64,000 nucleotides of DNA, from assembly GCF_020595125.1 (NCBI RefSeq), contig NZ_JACNMS010000008.1:1-64000 (forward strand), given 5' to 3'. Positions 7,646-15,936 of this stretch are shown one piece after another (within the stretch, counting starts at the first letter, position 1; every line of letters starts with the position of its first letter). The DNA is from Jeotgalibacillus aurantiacus (GTDB lineage Bacteria > Bacillota > Bacilli > Bacillales > Jeotgalibacillaceae). Under the pieces are notes generated by a model. That model was not told the DNA's origin. It worked only from the letters and a program-made list of their open reading frames with translations, and ran no database searches. Position numbers and translations under genes: made by a program.

Positions 7646-7837
7646 TCAGGATGCCTGTTCCTTGAGCTGGTTAAGGTGATGGGAACGATATCCGAATATA
7701 AGAGCTGTAATACCAAGCGTTGCAAATGGGAATTCTCCGTCAGAAACCAACCACGCTAATAATTCTGCAGTCATTAAAACGGTGAACAAAATGATTAATA
7801 GAGTATATACACGTTTCCATCGTTTATATTTCTTCAT
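7646..7837 (-). CDS. Small membrane protein, 63 aa
   Basis: A 63 aa protein with a basic N-terminus (MKKYKRWKRVY), a first membrane segment (about 12-32), a short hydrophilic turn with SDGEF, and a second hydrophobic segment (about 37-50) followed by a basic tail. AAGGAGAG lies 6 nt upstream of the ATG, which excludes longer upstream readings of the frame. It is 13 bp downstream of the tadG-like gene. The two-helix layout is common among accessory membrane subunits; no family is recognised. Confidence 0.75.
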   Translation of the reverse strand: MKKYKRWKRVYTLLIILFTVLMTAELLAWLVSDGEFPFATLGITALIFGYRSHHLNQLKEQAS

Positions 7838-7850
7838 GTCTGATCTCTCC

Positions 7851-8522
7851 TTATTGAAGATTAAAGTTACGGCTGTCCCAACCCTCAAGTTCTTTAACAA
7901 ACTCAAGCTCGGGTCCGGCCGAGGTTCGTCCAATTTGTTCACTAATTCCAGCGAACCAGTTTTGATATTGTGTAGTTTCAATATCATGAGAAGCACGGAC
8001 AACAATCTGTCCATCATCAAAGAAAATGACTTCTGCCTCTTCAAGAGTCCCGCCATTTGCTAAAATCGCACTCCTGGCAGCTTCTCTCATCTCCAGAGAC
8101 CAGTCAAACTCGAGCTCTTCTTCAATTTTTTCGCGTAAAAGATCATCACCAAGTCCTTTAGAAATCTCTTCTGTCACAACCCGGTCCATTGCTTTATTAC
8201 GAATTTCATTTAGCGAGTAGCCACTCATTTCACCACCGGAAAGCCGATCTATTTCTTTTTCGATTTTCTCGTCAATGCTCTCTGGATAAGAGTCTACAAG
8301 GCCGATGATCTCTGATTCATACTCATCAATTGCTTCTGCAAGCTGTTCATAGAGTTCTGCCGTAGCTGCTAAACTCGCCTGTTGTGCAGCCGTATTTGCC
8401 TGCTCTTTTGCAACAAGGGCACCTGAGAAGTTAAGCACAAGAATAAATAATGCCATTAAAATGATCAGCAGACCTAGTACAAAAATCGTGATGTTTCCAC
8501 GTTCTTCCTTTAACCAATTCAT
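7851..8522 (-). CDS. TadG-like pseudopilin, short, no vWA domain
   Basis: A 223 aa protein beginning MNWLKEERGNITIFVLGLL: a short basic leader ending in Gly followed by one hydrophobic helix (about 10-33), the Flp/TadE/TadG class architecture. The rest is an acidic, helical extracytoplasmic domain ending in FNLQ. Canonical TadG carries a C-terminal vWA domain; here it is absent, and the vWA domain is found on two separate lipoproteins of the block. It overlaps the tadE-like stop by one base (TAATG), so the two are translationally coupled. The +5 Glu typical of processed prepilins is not present. Confidence 0.8.
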   Translation of the reverse strand: MNWLKEERGNITIFVLGLLIILMALFILVLNFSGALVAKEQANTAAQQASLAATAELYEQLAEAIDEYESEIIGLVDSYPESIDEKIEKEIDRLSGGEMSGYSLNEIRNKAMDRVVTEEISKGLGDDLLREKIEEELEFDWSLEMREAARSAILANGGTLEEAEVIFFDDGQIVVRASHDIETTQYQNWFAGISEQIGRTSAGPELEFVKELEGWDSRNFNLQ

Positions 8523-8917
8523 TACTTTATCACCTTCCCTGAGGTGTCAGCCGTGTAGGTAAAGGTTGGCTTCCCGTTCGGAAAGAGCTTAGCCGGAAGA
8601 AAGACAAGTGCGATATCGACTGAAACAGCAGCAGAAAACTGGTCCGTTCCTGAAATCGGTGCCCCTGCAAATCCAACGTGCTGACCTCCTGCACTGACAA
8701 TCTGTTCAGCGGCGGCTGACGCTTCTGATGCTTCTGCAGTAACGGAATATACCTTCGCCGCTTCATTGGCCGCCGATTCTGCCAAAATGACAGCATGAGC
8801 ACCCGCAATAAACTGCCACGCGATCATAATGACTATAAAGACAAGCGGGATCATCCCTAAAAATTCAATCGTCATAGATCCCCGCTCATCCAGCCGCTCC
8901 TTGATCCAATTCTTCAT
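8522..8917 (-). CDS. TadE-like pseudopilin
   Basis: A 131 aa protein starting MKNWIKERLDERGSMTIEFLG and continuing into one transmembrane helix (about 20-40). The sequence RG/SMTIEF fits the Flp-type prepilin cleavage rule, Gly at -1 and Glu at +5 followed by an aromatic. The rest is a small Ala/Ser-rich extracytoplasmic domain with a beta-rich end. AAGGAGG precedes the selected ATG; longer readings lack a ribosome site and break the type III signal. TadE-type minor pilins are needed for pilus assembly in studied Tad systems. A 78 bp gap with hairpins separates it from the upstream vWA gene. Confidence 0.85.
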   Translation of the reverse strand: MKNWIKERLDERGSMTIEFLGMIPLVFIVIMIAWQFIAGAHAVILAESAANEAAKVYSVTAEASEASAAAEQIVSAGGQHVGFAGAPISGTDQFSAAVSVDIALVFLPAKLFPNGKPTFTYTADTSGKVIK

Positions 8918-8944
8918 TCGCTTTCCTCCCTTCTTTCCAGCCGC

Positions 8945-8997
8945 TTTCCCACTTGCTCCTGTTAAAACCAAGTGGGAAAACGGGGGCTGCCCGTTTT
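8945..8997 (-). terminator. Overlapping hairpins between vWA lipoprotein 1 and tadE
   Basis: Two hairpins follow the stop of the vWA gene on the minus strand. The first, AAAACGGG...CCCGTTTT (8977-8997), resembles a weak terminator overlapping the stop codon. The second, an 11 bp perfect stem CAAGTGGGAAA/TTTCCCACTTG (8945-8979), shares three bases with the first, so they compete or stack. They probably lower or adjust expression of tadE and later genes relative to pilin and vWA mRNA. Confidence 0.45.
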
Positions 8998-10402
8998 ACT
9001 CTGCCTCATCCGGGTAGAGCTCTTCAATTCTTTGTTCAAGTTCTTCGATGCCCTGTTCTCTCAAGTCTTCGAGTTCAGTCTTAAGCGTTTCCTGACCTTG
9101 TTCTGCTAACGCTTTTACCTCATCTGCTCTTTGCTCCAGCTCTTTTTGTTGCTCAAGTGTCATCTTTCCTTCCTCACGAAGAATTCGATTTGCGTCATAG
9201 AGGGAAAGCCACTGTTCACGAGCTGATGATCCCCAAGTATTTGAGAAACGAGTAATCGCAAACGAAGCGTCGTTGGACTGATTCCTCACGTCAGTACTTG
9301 CATCAAGCTTCCACCTTTGCCAATTTTGAAGAATCTTTTCCGTCTGACTGAACTCTTCTCTCAATTGATCCGCATTATTGACGTTTGTGAACAAACCTCC
9401 TGCAGAATCAGCGACCTGACGAAGTTGCTCCTGCGTTTCAGAATCTGCGTTAAAACCAATCACGTTGATGATCGGGGACACATTACTATCAGCAAATGCC
9501 TCGGCAGCTGCTACCGGATCTCCGTCACACGTTTCAATTCCATCACTGACAAGATAGACGAGATTTGTATTTTCCTCACCGCTCAAATCTGAAAAGCTTT
9601 CAGCAGATGACTCCAGAGCACCAGCCACTGGTGTCCAGCCTGCAGGCTCAAACTGATTTAAAGCATCCTGAAAAGCTCCTTCGTCATACGTGCCTCGCTC
9701 ATACACTTCCTCTACTGCAGCACATGACATGGCTTTATCTGCCTCGTCACCTGTTCCTTTATGTCCATAAACACGAAGTGAAACATTCGCTTCTTCAGGA
9801 ACGGAAGCTAAGAATCGGTTGATTTCTTCTTTTGCCTGTTCCATCCTTGTCTGGTCTCCAACATAAGCACCCATGGAGCCACTGGCATCCAGAATAATCT
9901 CAACATTGTAGTTTTCTTTAAACTGGAATTTAGGGTCTGCCTCAGGAGTTCCTGAAAGTGCGAATCTCATTTGGTCACTGATATCCTTTGGATCCGGAAA
10001 CTCATAGGCTGTCAGTTGATAGATAAGCGAAAAATACGCATCCAGTTCCTCTTCTGATGCGTCTTCAGGCAAGGCAGGAATATCTCCAAACGCTTCTAGA
10101 AATTGATTCTTCAGGTCCTCATCAGATGTATTTAGCGTGACATTGCCCAAAGGCCCGGATTGTTGATTAATTAACTCTTCTAATGACTGAGGTGGCTCGG
10201 ATAAGTTTAAAGACTTGATACTTCCAATAACATCCTGCTCCACTGATTCCTCATTCTCAGCCACTTCTTGCTCAGGATCATTTTCTGATACCTGTTGCTC
10301 TTGCTCGCTATTTTGAGCGCTTTCTAAAGGCTCTTCCTGATCCTGACAGGCTGCAAGCACTAAACACAATGCAGCCGCAGGAATCCAATAATGCTTTTTC
10401 AT
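8996..10402 (-). CDS. von Willebrand factor A lipoprotein (copy 1)
   Basis: A 468 aa predicted lipoprotein with signal peptide and lipobox LAAC (Cys19), a long Glu/Gln-rich linker to about residue 60, PALPEDASEEE near 109 and a vWA domain with MIDAS motif DASGS at 172-176. Downstream are VYGHKGTGDEADK, two conserved Cys (MSCAA, ETCDGD) and a C-terminal charged coiled-coil-like segment rich in Glu (about 415-468). Much of it aligns closely with the copy at 1964, so the pair arose by duplication. Position between the Flp pilin and TadE suggests a surface-anchored partner of the pilus taking the role of the vWA part of TadG. GGGAGG precedes the ATG. Confidence 0.9.
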   Translation of the reverse strand: MKKHYWIPAAALCLVLAACQDQEEPLESAQNSEQEQQVSENDPEQEVAENEESVEQDVIGSIKSLNLSEPPQSLEELINQQSGPLGNVTLNTSDEDLKNQFLEAFGDIPALPEDASEEELDAYFSLIYQLTAYEFPDPKDISDQMRFALSGTPEADPKFQFKENYNVEIILDASGSMGAYVGDQTRMEQAKEEINRFLASVPEEANVSLRVYGHKGTGDEADKAMSCAAVEEVYERGTYDEGAFQDALNQFEPAGWTPVAGALESSAESFSDLSGEENTNLVYLVSDGIETCDGDPVAAAEAFADSNVSPIINVIGFNADSETQEQLRQVADSAGGLFTNVNNADQLREEFSQTEKILQNWQRWKLDASTDVRNQSNDASFAITRFSNTWGSSAREQWLSLYDANRILREEGKMTLEQQKELEQRADEVKALAEQGQETLKTELEDLREQGIEELEQRIEELYPDEAE

Positions 10403-10429
10403 AGAAGCCCTCCCAAAAAGAAATCTGCT

Positions 10430-10642
10430 TTATCCGATTGAATCAATGAACTCTTCGAACTTAGATTTGATCGCATCCCCAATTCCCGAGTCTCCTGCAA
10501 ATGCCTGAGAAATAACACCAACAACAATTACGACAACTGCCGCAATCCCCAACCACTCAAGTGTTTGAGAACCTCTTTCGTTATTTACCTTTGACGCTGC
10601 AGCATTCATTGCTTTAAAATACCATTCATTTAGTTTTTTCAT
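10430..10642 (-). CDS. flp: Flp-type pilin precursor
   Basis: A 70 aa protein: a basic leader, the processing-like site NNERG/SQTLEWLG with Gly at -1 and Glu at +5, one strongly hydrophobic helix (IAAVVVIVVGVISQAF) and a short acidic tail. This is the size and layout of a Flp major pilin. The second ATG is chosen, since AGGAGG is 8 nt before it and only 2 nt before the first. It lies 19 bp after tadC and 27 bp before the vWA gene. No prepilin peptidase gene is present nearby, so maturation would need one encoded elsewhere, such as a ComC-type enzyme. Confidence 0.88.
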   Translation of the reverse strand: MKKLNEWYFKAMNAAASKVNNERGSQTLEWLGIAAVVVIVVGVISQAFAGDSGIGDAIKSKFEEFIDSIG

Positions 10643-10661
10643 TTTCATTTCCTCCTGTTAG

Positions 10662-11597
10662 TTAAAATAGATTCATAATGCTGTTATCACCATAGATCAT
10701 GTTCAATATCATCAGACCGGCAACCATTAGAATTGATACTGGTGCGACGATAAAGGTCGTGACGAGTGTTACTTTAGGGGAAGCCTTGGCAGCAAGCTCT
10801 TTTACTTGCTCCTGTCTGAGCTCACGCATATCCTCTGCCTGAACTTTAAAGGTTTGTGCTACTGGGACACCCAGCTTCATTCCCTGGAGAAGTGATTTAA
10901 TTAATTGCTGAAACTGCTGGTTATTATTTCTCTCCAATAAATTACGATAGGCTTGTTCCCTTTGAACTCCCAAGTCGATTTCCTGTATAAATCTGGTGAA
11001 TTCTTCTCTGAGCGGACCATCAAAAAAGCGAATCACCTCCCTCAAAGCCTGGTCCAAGCTAACTCCCGCCTGCAAACTTGTACTGATGGTATCCAGAAAA
11101 TCCGGTAGATCCTGTCTTAGCGCTTCCTGCCTTTGCTTAACCTGTTGTTTAATCAGAATAATCGGTAAAAAGTATCCAAGGAGTGGAATCAGTACAATGC
11201 CGAATTCTGAAAAAGGAAACCCTAATATAAAGAGAAGCATCCCAAGGAAAAATCCTGCTGTCAGAAACATCATTTTAATCCCCTGGAAACGGGCAACCGT
11301 CAATTCATATCGATTACCTGACTTTTTCAACCAATCCGCAACATCTAAATTCTCACTAAAGAAGTTTATCCTCTGTCCCAAATCAGCAAATTCGTCTGCG
11401 AACTTAGTAACTTTGTCAATCAAGCCTGCCTGCTGTTTTCTCTTTTTTTCCTTTTTTTCAAAAGCATCGACCAGTGTCACATCAGAAACGTGCACAAGTA
11501 GCTCACGCTTTTCCTTAATGTAAGCTGACCAATTTCGCAGCCCCAAAACGACTAAAAACCAAAATAAAATGACGCATAATATAATCAGTGCATCCAT
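10662..11597 (-). CDS. tadC: TadC-like inner-membrane platform protein
   Basis: A 311 aa protein of the type II secretion F (T2SSF) superfamily. It has one N-terminal membrane segment, a charged cytoplasmic region, two central helices (ILGFPFSEFGIVLIPLLGYFLP), the T2SSF block with DLPDFLDTISTSLQAGVSLDQAL, and a C-terminal membrane helix. TadB and TadC form the paired platform that couples the ATPase to pilin assembly. GTAGGTGA is positioned 5 nt before the preferred ATG, so a GTG three codons earlier is rejected. It follows tadB by 9 bp. Confidence 0.88.
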   Translation of the reverse strand: MDALIILCVILFWFLVVLGLRNWSAYIKEKRELLVHVSDVTLVDAFEKKEKKRKQQAGLIDKVTKFADEFADLGQRINFFSENLDVADWLKKSGNRYELTVARFQGIKMMFLTAGFFLGMLLFILGFPFSEFGIVLIPLLGYFLPIILIKQQVKQRQEALRQDLPDFLDTISTSLQAGVSLDQALREVIRFFDGPLREEFTRFIQEIDLGVQREQAYRNLLERNNNQQFQQLIKSLLQGMKLGVPVAQTFKVQAEDMRELRQEQVKELAAKASPKVTLVTTFIVAPVSILMVAGLMILNMIYGDNSIMNLF

Positions 11598-11606
11598 ATT
11601 AATCAC

Positions 11607-12536
11607 CTACACTTTTATATTCGTAATCTTCCGGATCAGGAAGAACGATAAAATGATACCCAGAACGAAAAGAATCATAATGACGATTCCAGGTGTTGTT
11701 GTCAGAGGATCCGTGAAACCATCCATGATATTATTCATCATCAGTAAGATAAACACTGGCATCGCAGGAACAATAATTGAAATGTACCTTTGTTCGGATG
11801 TCATGGTGCGAATGGTTTGATGTAACACCTTGCGATCCTCAAGTGTATGGGCCATCGTTTCAAGTGTAGAGGCTAAATTACCACCCGTTTTCTTTTGGAT
11901 GAGTAGAGTAGCCGCAAACAGTTGAAAGTCACGGGAAGCATTTCGCTCCTGAACTTTTCTTAATACCTGTTCAAGTGGAACACCGAGCTTCAACTCGTAA
12001 GACATTCTCTTAAACTCTTCTCTTGCTGGACTATTTATTTCGTGAGCCACCAGATCAATTCCCTGCGTCACTGTCATTCCACTTTTTGATGCATTGGAAA
12101 GCAGCCTGCAAATTTCACTAAGCTGTTCATTGAAACGTTCCTCGTAACGATTCTTTCTCATATAGAACAAGAGGAAATGTCCCGCACCAAGAATACCTGC
12201 TGTGATGAGTAAACTGACAAGTGCACTCATACTGAAAATCATATTAAAAACCACAAACAACAATAGAAAACCAAGTACATGAATTCCAATATATTCAGAA
12301 GGCAGCAGCGTTACATTCGCCATCTGCAGCTTACGATGAAGCTTCTCAGATGATGGTGACTGGTCATATCTGTCACCGAGGACGCTGATGGCGCTTTTGC
12401 GTTTTTCTTCCGGGTACCATGTCCGCATTTTCTTTTTCCAGTCCTGCTTGTGTCTTCTGTAATCAAGGAAGAAGTACACCATCAGGATGAGTGACAGGGC
12501 GGCTGAGGCGAACAGGACGGCAATGATTATGTCCAT
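11607..12536 (-). CDS. tadB: TadB-like inner-membrane platform protein
   Basis: A 309 aa T2SSF protein with an N-terminal membrane helix, a cytoplasmic stretch, two central helices (about 90-135), the family block EICRLLSNASKSGMTVTQGIDLVA, the KTGGNLASTLE motif and two C-terminal helices. AAGGAGG lies before the ATG chosen; a longer frame with a basic prefix lacks a ribosome site. Its first 10 bp overlap the end of the ATPase gene, indicating coupled translation. It pairs with the following tadC gene. Confidence 0.9.
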   Translation of the reverse strand: MDIIIAVLFASAALSLILMVYFFLDYRRHKQDWKKKMRTWYPEEKRKSAISVLGDRYDQSPSSEKLHRKLQMANVTLLPSEYIGIHVLGFLLLFVVFNMIFSMSALVSLLITAGILGAGHFLLFYMRKNRYEERFNEQLSEICRLLSNASKSGMTVTQGIDLVAHEINSPAREEFKRMSYELKLGVPLEQVLRKVQERNASRDFQLFAATLLIQKKTGGNLASTLETMAHTLEDRKVLHQTIRTMTSEQRYISIIVPAMPVFILLMMNNIMDGFTDPLTTTPGIVIMILFVLGIILSFFLIRKITNIKV

Positions 12537-13879
12537 ACCGGCTCGCCTCCTTTTTGAAAGAGACGCTGATCGAATTCGATGCCAAACAGCTTCAGTCGCT
12601 CCACGCATTTCGGAACGATGCCGGTCGGCTCAAAGTGACCGAGCACTTCTCCGTCTTTTCCGGTGCCTGTCCGTTTGAACACGAAAATGTCCTGCAGCTT
12701 CACCTGATTGTGTTCATCTACATACACTTCAGAAATATTGACGATCTTACGTTTACCGTCACCAAGCCGCTCTGCCTGCACGATCATGTCGAGTGCGCCG
12801 ACGATGTATTCGCGAATGATGTGAGTAGGCAGGTCCATACCGGCCATGACAACCATCCCTTCAACACGGTTAATCGCATCTGACGGTGAGTTGGCGTGAA
12901 CGGTGGTGAGTGAGCCTTCGTGACCTGTATTCATCGCCTGAAGCATATCGAAGGCCTCAGGACCACGAACCTCTCCGACAATGATCCGGTCCGGTCTCAT
13001 CCGCAAGGCGTTTTTCACAAGCTGGCGGATCGAGACTTCCCCGGTTCCTTCCACGTTCGGCGGACGGGCTTCAAGTCCGACCACGCTTGACCGGTTCAGC
13101 CTTAATTCTGCGGAATCCTCAATCGTGATAACCCGCTCTTTTGGCGGAACGGCTTTTGCTGCTGCGTTTAAGAGAGTCGTTTTCCCGCTCCCTGTTCCTC
13201 CTGAGATGAGCACGTTCATCTTTGCTTCGACAATGGCCTGGATAAATTCAGCCATCGGTTCACTGAGCGAGCCAAATCCGAGCAGGTCCTCCATTTCGAT
13301 CGGGTCCTGTCTGAACTTACGGATGGAAATGAGTGTCCCATTCAGACTGACCGGCGGGATGACCGCATTCACACGGCTTCCGTCCGGCAGGCGTGCATCG
13401 ACCATCGGCGAGCTTTCATCAATTCTTCTGCCGAGCGGGGCAATGACGCGGTCGACGATGTGACGCACGTGCGCATCATCCTTAAAAGTGATTGTGGACT
13501 CCTGAAGCTGTCCATTGCGCTCAATGAATACTTCCTTTGGTCCGTTTACGAGAATCTCCGTGATTGACGGGTCCTTCAGCAGCTGCTCAAGCGGTCCGAA
13601 GCCGACACTTTCATCGATCAGACGGGACATGAGCACTTCACGGTCCCCTCTTGGAATGACGACCTTTTCTTCCAGCATGAATTGATTGACGAGCCGCTCA
13701 ATGGACAGGCGTCGTTCATGCTCATCCGCTGCGGTTAACTGCTCGAGGTTCGTCTCTGCAAGTAGCCTCGTTTTATAATGCTCAAGTAATTCCTCAAGAT
13801 AAGGCGTCATGACGGCCTGCGCGGCTTCCTTGCGCGGCTGTTCTGCCTGTTCACGTTTGCTCCGTTGGAATAGTGACAT
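12527..13879 (-). CDS. cpaF: TadA/CpaF secretion ATPase
   Basis: A 450 aa hexameric secretion ATPase of the PilT/VirB11 superfamily. Residues 75-215 form the N-terminal domain with FGPLEQLLKDPSITEILVNG. Walker A is GGTGSGKT at 227-234, the Asp box IEDSAEL at 253-259, then Walker B RIIVGEVRG near 300 and HEGSLTTVHANS with the catalytic His box. All key residues are intact, so it should power pilin assembly at the cytoplasmic face of the membrane. It follows the TadZ-like gene by 13 bp. Confidence 0.95.
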   Translation of the reverse strand: MSLFQRSKREQAEQPRKEAAQAVMTPYLEELLEHYKTRLLAETNLEQLTAADEHERRLSIERLVNQFMLEEKVVIPRGDREVLMSRLIDESVGFGPLEQLLKDPSITEILVNGPKEVFIERNGQLQESTITFKDDAHVRHIVDRVIAPLGRRIDESSPMVDARLPDGSRVNAVIPPVSLNGTLISIRKFRQDPIEMEDLLGFGSLSEPMAEFIQAIVEAKMNVLISGGTGSGKTTLLNAAAKAVPPKERVITIEDSAELRLNRSSVVGLEARPPNVEGTGEVSIRQLVKNALRMRPDRIIVGEVRGPEAFDMLQAMNTGHEGSLTTVHANSPSDAINRVEGMVVMAGMDLPTHIIREYIVGALDMIVQAERLGDGKRKIVNISEVYVDEHNQVKLQDIFVFKRTGTGKDGEVLGHFEPTGIVPKCVERLKLFGIEFDQRLFQKGGEPVWT

Positions 13880-13892
13880 CGTGTTTCCCTCC

Positions 13893-15023
13893 TTACTTCA
13901 GCATCGATCTCACCCATTTGCGCAGATCCTTCGCTGCCGGGATCATTTTCTTCTCCTTCGGCTCTTTCCGGATCGGCTGTCCTTTATTAATCGCAGCCTG
14001 CACCCCTTTAATATCGCGTCTGATTTCTGCAGCGTGCGGGTACGTGACAAAGCGTTCCAAATCTTTTTTCGACAGCTCATTTTCTTTGCCGATTTCATTT
14101 AACACGAGCTCTAAGCGGTCCTCTGTTGGAATCCCGAGCTTCTGAAACAGGTTTTCCACGTGCTTCAGTACCCGGATCGACGGGGTATCAAGGGCGATCG
14201 TGTAAAACACTTTATCCGCCTCTACCAGTGCCCCGTAGGTCCGCTCGTCAATATTGGACGGCAGATCAATGATGATAAAATCGTAGCTGCGTCTGCATGC
14301 CCGCAACACTTTCGTGACAAAATCCTCTGTCAGCCGCTCGGCCATTTCAGCGTCACGCGGACTGATCAGCAGGTCGAGCTTTGAAAACGGCTCTTTTTCC
14401 GATACGTTTTTCAAATGATGCTCACTGACTTCATCAATAACCGGCTCAAGATCCATGATCGTGCGGTTCGCTTCAATCCCGAGAAACGTCTCTCCGCCTC
14501 CGTACTGGAGGTTCAGGTCGATATAGATGACCTGGGCCGTTGACTCAAGCTTCAACGTCTGGGCGAAGGCTGTGCTCAAGAACGTTTTCCCGCTGCCGCC
14601 TTTCCCGCTGTAGAAAGCAAATACCTTACCGTTACCGCGTTTGAACAGCTGCTCTTTCGGCTGTTCCGCTGAAGCGCGGGATACAATCGTCTCCACGCGG
14701 TCACCGAGTCCACCAAGATCCTCCGGTAATACGAGATAATCCGTAACGCCTCTTCTCACCAGATCACGGAACAGCTGGAAATCATGCGTCTCGTGAATGA
14801 AGATAATCGGTGCGTGGAGCTGTTCAGACTGAAGCAGTGCAACCCGCTCAATATCGGCATCCCCATGTAACAGCAGGACGGCCTTTGGCTGTTTATTTTT
14901 CAGCTCTGATCGTAAATGTGACGGGTCAAGCACTTCGGTTTTTAAATGTTCCGGTAAACGTGTCCGGATGGTCGACACGAGTGTGCCTTCTGTTCCTATT
15001 ATGAGTACATCCAATTCTTCCAT
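13893..15023 (-). CDS. cpaE: TadZ/CpaE-like MinD-family ATPase
   Basis: A 376 aa protein of two parts. Residues 1-115 look like a degenerate receiver domain (DVLIIGTEGTLV, VTDYLVLPEDL). Residues 133-360 form a ParA/MinD ATPase with deviant Walker A KGGSGKT at 141-147, IYIDLNLQYGGG, and IIIDLPSNIDERTYGAL as the Walker B region. TadZ/CpaE proteins place the Tad machine in the cell, often at a pole. GAGGAGG precedes the ATG. The tail is Lys-rich (KEPKEKKMIPAAKDLRKW) and could bind membrane or nucleic acid. Confidence 0.92.
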   Translation of the reverse strand: MEELDVLIIGTEGTLVSTIRTRLPEHLKTEVLDPSHLRSELKNKQPKAVLLLHGDADIERVALLQSEQLHAPIIFIHETHDFQLFRDLVRRGVTDYLVLPEDLGGLGDRVETIVSRASAEQPKEQLFKRGNGKVFAFYSGKGGSGKTFLSTAFAQTLKLESTAQVIYIDLNLQYGGGETFLGIEANRTIMDLEPVIDEVSEHHLKNVSEKEPFSKLDLLISPRDAEMAERLTEDFVTKVLRACRRSYDFIIIDLPSNIDERTYGALVEADKVFYTIALDTPSIRVLKHVENLFQKLGIPTEDRLELVLNEIGKENELSKKDLERFVTYPHAAEIRRDIKGVQAAINKGQPIRKEPKEKKMIPAAKDLRKWVRSMLK

Positions 15024-15046
15024 GGCTTTTCCTCCTCACCCGCGAC

Positions 15047-15811
15047 TTATTCTCCGGAATCCTGCTTTTGCTCTTCTTTCTTTTCTTCAGCAGGCGGTTT
15101 TTCTTCCGCTTTCTCCTCTGCCGGCTGTTCTGCTTCTGCCGGCTCCTCTTCAGGCGGTGCTTCCTCAGCTTCCTGCGATGTACCTGCAACCTCCTGATTA
15201 GCGAGTCCTACGTTGGCTTTAATGATGCGGACACTGTCTGCGTAGTTTTGCATATGGATGAGTTCAGGTGTCTGATCGAGTGAGATTTCTACCTGTACCC
15301 CTGAAAAATTTCCTTCCTCGCTGGCTACACGTGCGACTTTGACATCCTTCATAAAGATCTCTGTCTGATTTCCTTCATCTGTCCGATTCGACACGATTAT
15401 GTCGACACGGTCGAGCGGCTCAAGCGGTTCATCAAAAAATACGCGCTCTGATGACATTAACGTCACAAGCCGGTTATTTTCTTCTGTAACAGCTGACGCT
15501 TCCTTCAGCATGTTTTTAGAAATCACATCTCCTTCTGATAAAGGAACAACCGATACCTTATTCATGAGCTCATCAGGATTTTGAATGTGCTCTGATGTGA
15601 CAAACTTCTGCGGAATGCTTTCCGCTGCCACGCTATCCGGTGTAATGACGTCCCGTGCCGCAATATCTGCACCCGCCACATAAACGGTGACCATCGTGCC
15701 GAGATCCGAGTTCAGCTCTCTCACCTTCTGTAAGGTAAAATAGCCGGCAGCTGCAGCGAATAGTGCTGCGATAATAAAGAAGATTAAGGCCCTTCTTTTT
15801 GACTCAATCAT
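15047..15811 (-). CDS. cpaB: CpaB/RcpC-like SAF-domain protein
   Basis: A 254 aa protein with one N-terminal membrane anchor (about 7-24) and an SAF domain (VTVYVAGADIAARDVITPDSV to about 100), then an RcpC-type domain (RVFFDEPLEPLDRVDIIV). It ends in a low-complexity tail of about 50 residues of Glu, Pro, Ala and Lys. In Gram-negatives CpaB helps the outer-membrane secretin; no secretin is present here, and the charged tail could instead span or bind the cell wall. GAGGAAG lies before the chosen ATG; a GTG five codons upstream is less likely. First gene of the long operon, about 120 nt after its putative promoter. Confidence 0.9.
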   Translation of the reverse strand: MIESKRRALIFFIIAALFAAAAGYFTLQKVRELNSDLGTMVTVYVAGADIAARDVITPDSVAAESIPQKFVTSEHIQNPDELMNKVSVVPLSEGDVISKNMLKEASAVTEENNRLVTLMSSERVFFDEPLEPLDRVDIIVSNRTDEGNQTEIFMKDVKVARVASEEGNFSGVQVEISLDQTPELIHMQNYADSVRIIKANVGLANQEVAGTSQEAEEAPPEEEPAEAEQPAEEKAEEKPPAEEKKEEQKQDSGE

Positions 15812-15936
15812 CGCTATCTTCCTCACTTTCCCAAATAAGTGAAATTTAGTACAATGTATTCACATTAGCGCCAACTAATATGACATTAGTGTCGGAAATT
15901 CATTTTTCCCGAAATGCGCTGAATTAGCTATCACTG

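Noticed and set aside
13893-15023. Could be a plasmid-type ParA or a MinD cell-division protein
   Set aside because: The receiver-like N-terminal domain and position directly before cpaF identify it as TadZ/CpaE.
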